Shown one piece after another: positions 14,825 to 15,550 of a DNA stretch of 15,550 nt (the first letter of the stretch is position 1; the number at the start of each line of letters is the position of its first letter). Under the pieces are notes generated by a model. That model was not told the origin of the DNA. It worked only from the letters and a program-made list of their open reading frames with translations, and searched no databases. Origin of the DNA: WHTX01 sp038255145 (GTDB taxonomy: Bacteria; Actinomycetota; Acidimicrobiia; Acidimicrobiales; CAIXPF01); NCBI GenBank assembly GCA_038255145.1, contig JBBSLP010000091.1:1-15550 (forward strand), given 5' to 3'. Position numbers and translations under genes: made by a program.

Positions 14825-15412
14825 TCAGGGCTGGACGAAGCGCTTCACGAAGGTGAGGGCGGTGTCGGCCACCTCTCGCCAGCCGCTGTCGATGGTGAGG
14901 GCGTGGCCTCGGCCGGAGATCTCCACGATCTCGCTCACCGCGTTGGCGAACGCGTAGCGGAACTGCTCGTAGGTCAGGGGCACGGCCCGGTTGCGGTTGG
15001 CCGGGTTGCGCAGCACCGGTGACGACGACTTCAACGCCGAGACGGGTAGGGGCAGGACGCCGCGGAACGGTGCCGGGTCGATGGCCACGGACGCCGCGCT
15101 CAGCCCCCGCCCGGCGAGGATCTGGGTGAGCAGGCCGCCGAAGGAGTGCCCGATCACCGCCGGCTTCTTCGTCAGCTTGCCGATGACCTCGGTGAAGTGG
15201 TCGGCCACGTCGCCGATGGTCTTGCCCGCGAACACCTCGGGGTGCTCGTTGGCCTCCTCCACCGTCTCGGGATCGTCGGGCCACCCGGGCGTCAGCGGCG
15301 CGTAGCCGGCCTCCTCGAAGACCGTGGCCCAGCGGTCCCAGCTGCTGGGCAGGAGCCAGAGCCCGTGGATGAACACCACCGGGGTCACCCCCTTGGCGTT
15401 GGCCGCGTCGAT
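14825..15412 (-). pseudogene. Alpha/beta hydrolase, 5' end cut by the repeat and lacking an internal segment
   Basis: An alpha/beta-hydrolase fold protein. The first visible codons next to the repeat read IDAANAKGVTPVVFIHGLWL, the near-complete N-terminus of a known hydrolase type, so only the start codon and perhaps two or three residues are lost to the repeat at 15413. A GTG at 15386-15388 could still start a 187-residue product. The oxyanion-hole HG and nucleophile elbow GHSFGG (Ser82 of the GTG form) and the catalytic GRGHALTIDSGW (His162) are present. From memory of the family (about 270-280 residues), a block of roughly 80-90 residues is missing between FANAVSE and IVEISGRGH, near 14930, including the segment with the acidic triad residue. 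The gene is therefore probably inactive. Confidence 0.65.
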
Positions 15413-15459
15413 CTGACCGGAAAATTCCCTGTAGTTGGTTGAGGCGGTGGCGCGTGTGG

Positions 15460-15492
15460 TCCGGGGTGGGGGGCGGAGCCCCTCACCCCGGA
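15460..15492 (-). terminator. Mirror copy of the repeat hairpin
   Basis: Same 15-pair stem with one mismatch and 3-base loop as at 62-94, read from the other strand. It lies 21 bases after the repeat-borne stop codon at 15514-15516. Confidence 0.5.
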
Positions 15493-15513
15493 GTGTGTTG
15501 TGGGGGTGGGGTG

Positions 15514-15550
15514 TCAGGCGGCGGGGGCGAGGGTGACGGTGTGGCCGAGG
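15514..15550 (-). CDS. 3' end of the repeat-borne ORF, right copy
   Basis: Mirror image of the frame ending at 40; it enters from the right window edge and ends with TGA at 15514-15516, encoding LGHTVTLAPAA. It is probably the last codons of a transposase, by position only. Confidence 0.35.
   Translation of the reverse strand, partial: LGHTVTLAPAA

Larger units (their letters stand above)
15413..15550 (-). repeat. Right copy of the 138-bp perfect terminal inverted repeat
   Basis: Exact reverse complement of 4-141. It contains the mirror of the ORF end (stop at 15514-15516) and of the hairpin (15460-15492), with the TG-starting tip facing the hydrolase gene. Both copies present the same end of the element inward, as two element copies in opposite orientation would. 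The flanking bases differ (GATCGACGCG here, GTAGATCTCG on the left), so the two sides are separate insertion sites and not one fold-back of unique sequence. Confidence 0.9.

Noticed and set aside
1..15550. CRISPR array, tRNA or rRNA gene, riboswitch
   Set aside because: No regularly spaced repeats, cloverleaf candidates or rRNA-like conserved stretches were seen on either strand by eye.

Overview
The window is very GC-rich with strong G/C preference at third codon positions. Its gene content is actinobacterial in character: a mycothiol-type TIGR03086/DinB-like protein, a single-chain acyl-CoA carboxylase, paired carboxyltransferases, frequent GTG starts, and promoters with a -10 box 7-8 bases before the start codon as in leaderless transcripts. 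An uncultured Actinobacteriota lineage, possibly Acidimicrobiia-like, fits, but there is no marker gene. No rRNA, tRNA or CRISPR array was seen.

Layout. (1) Bases 4-141 and 15413-15550 are a perfect 138-bp inverted repeat with mobile-element-like TG...CA tips; both copies abut a gene directly. (2) 138-1310 (-) thiolase, divergent from a copper pair at 1518-3161 (+): a Tat-exported two-domain multicopper oxidase and a membrane-anchored cupredoxin. (3) 3178-5578 is a patchy segment: an intact DUF72 gene and an intact DUF1801 gene, between remnants of a helix-turn-helix gene with an in-frame stop, a decayed stretch, and an antitoxin-like fragment. (4) 5665-6441 (+) DUF2071 gene with an operator-like palindrome over its promoter. 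(5) 6448-14049 (-) is the largest block: two adjacent carboxyltransferase paralogues, a YihY/BrkB membrane protein, and a BC-BCCP-CT single-chain acyl-CoA carboxylase that is broken. (6) 14254-14808 (+) TIGR03086-like gene. (7) 14825-15412 (-) alpha/beta hydrolase cut at its 5' end by the repeat and lacking an internal segment.

How it fits together. The thiolase and three carboxyltransferase-type genes point to acyl-CoA metabolism (beta-oxidation or condensation, and acyl-CoA carboxylation). The most interesting point is the carboxyltransferase pair. One paralogue keeps the conserved N-terminal (acyl-CoA side) motifs but has an eroded C-terminal half, while the other keeps the C-terminal (carboxybiotin side) motifs but has an eroded N-terminal half. 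This suggests an obligate heteromer with one working half-site per dimer. The window also has an unusual number of lesions: a stop plus a frameshift in the carboxylase, a stop in the HTH gene, a deletion and a 5' truncation in the hydrolase, and toxin-antitoxin-like debris. Either this genome segment is decaying under mobile elements, or the assembly carries errors; reads would decide.
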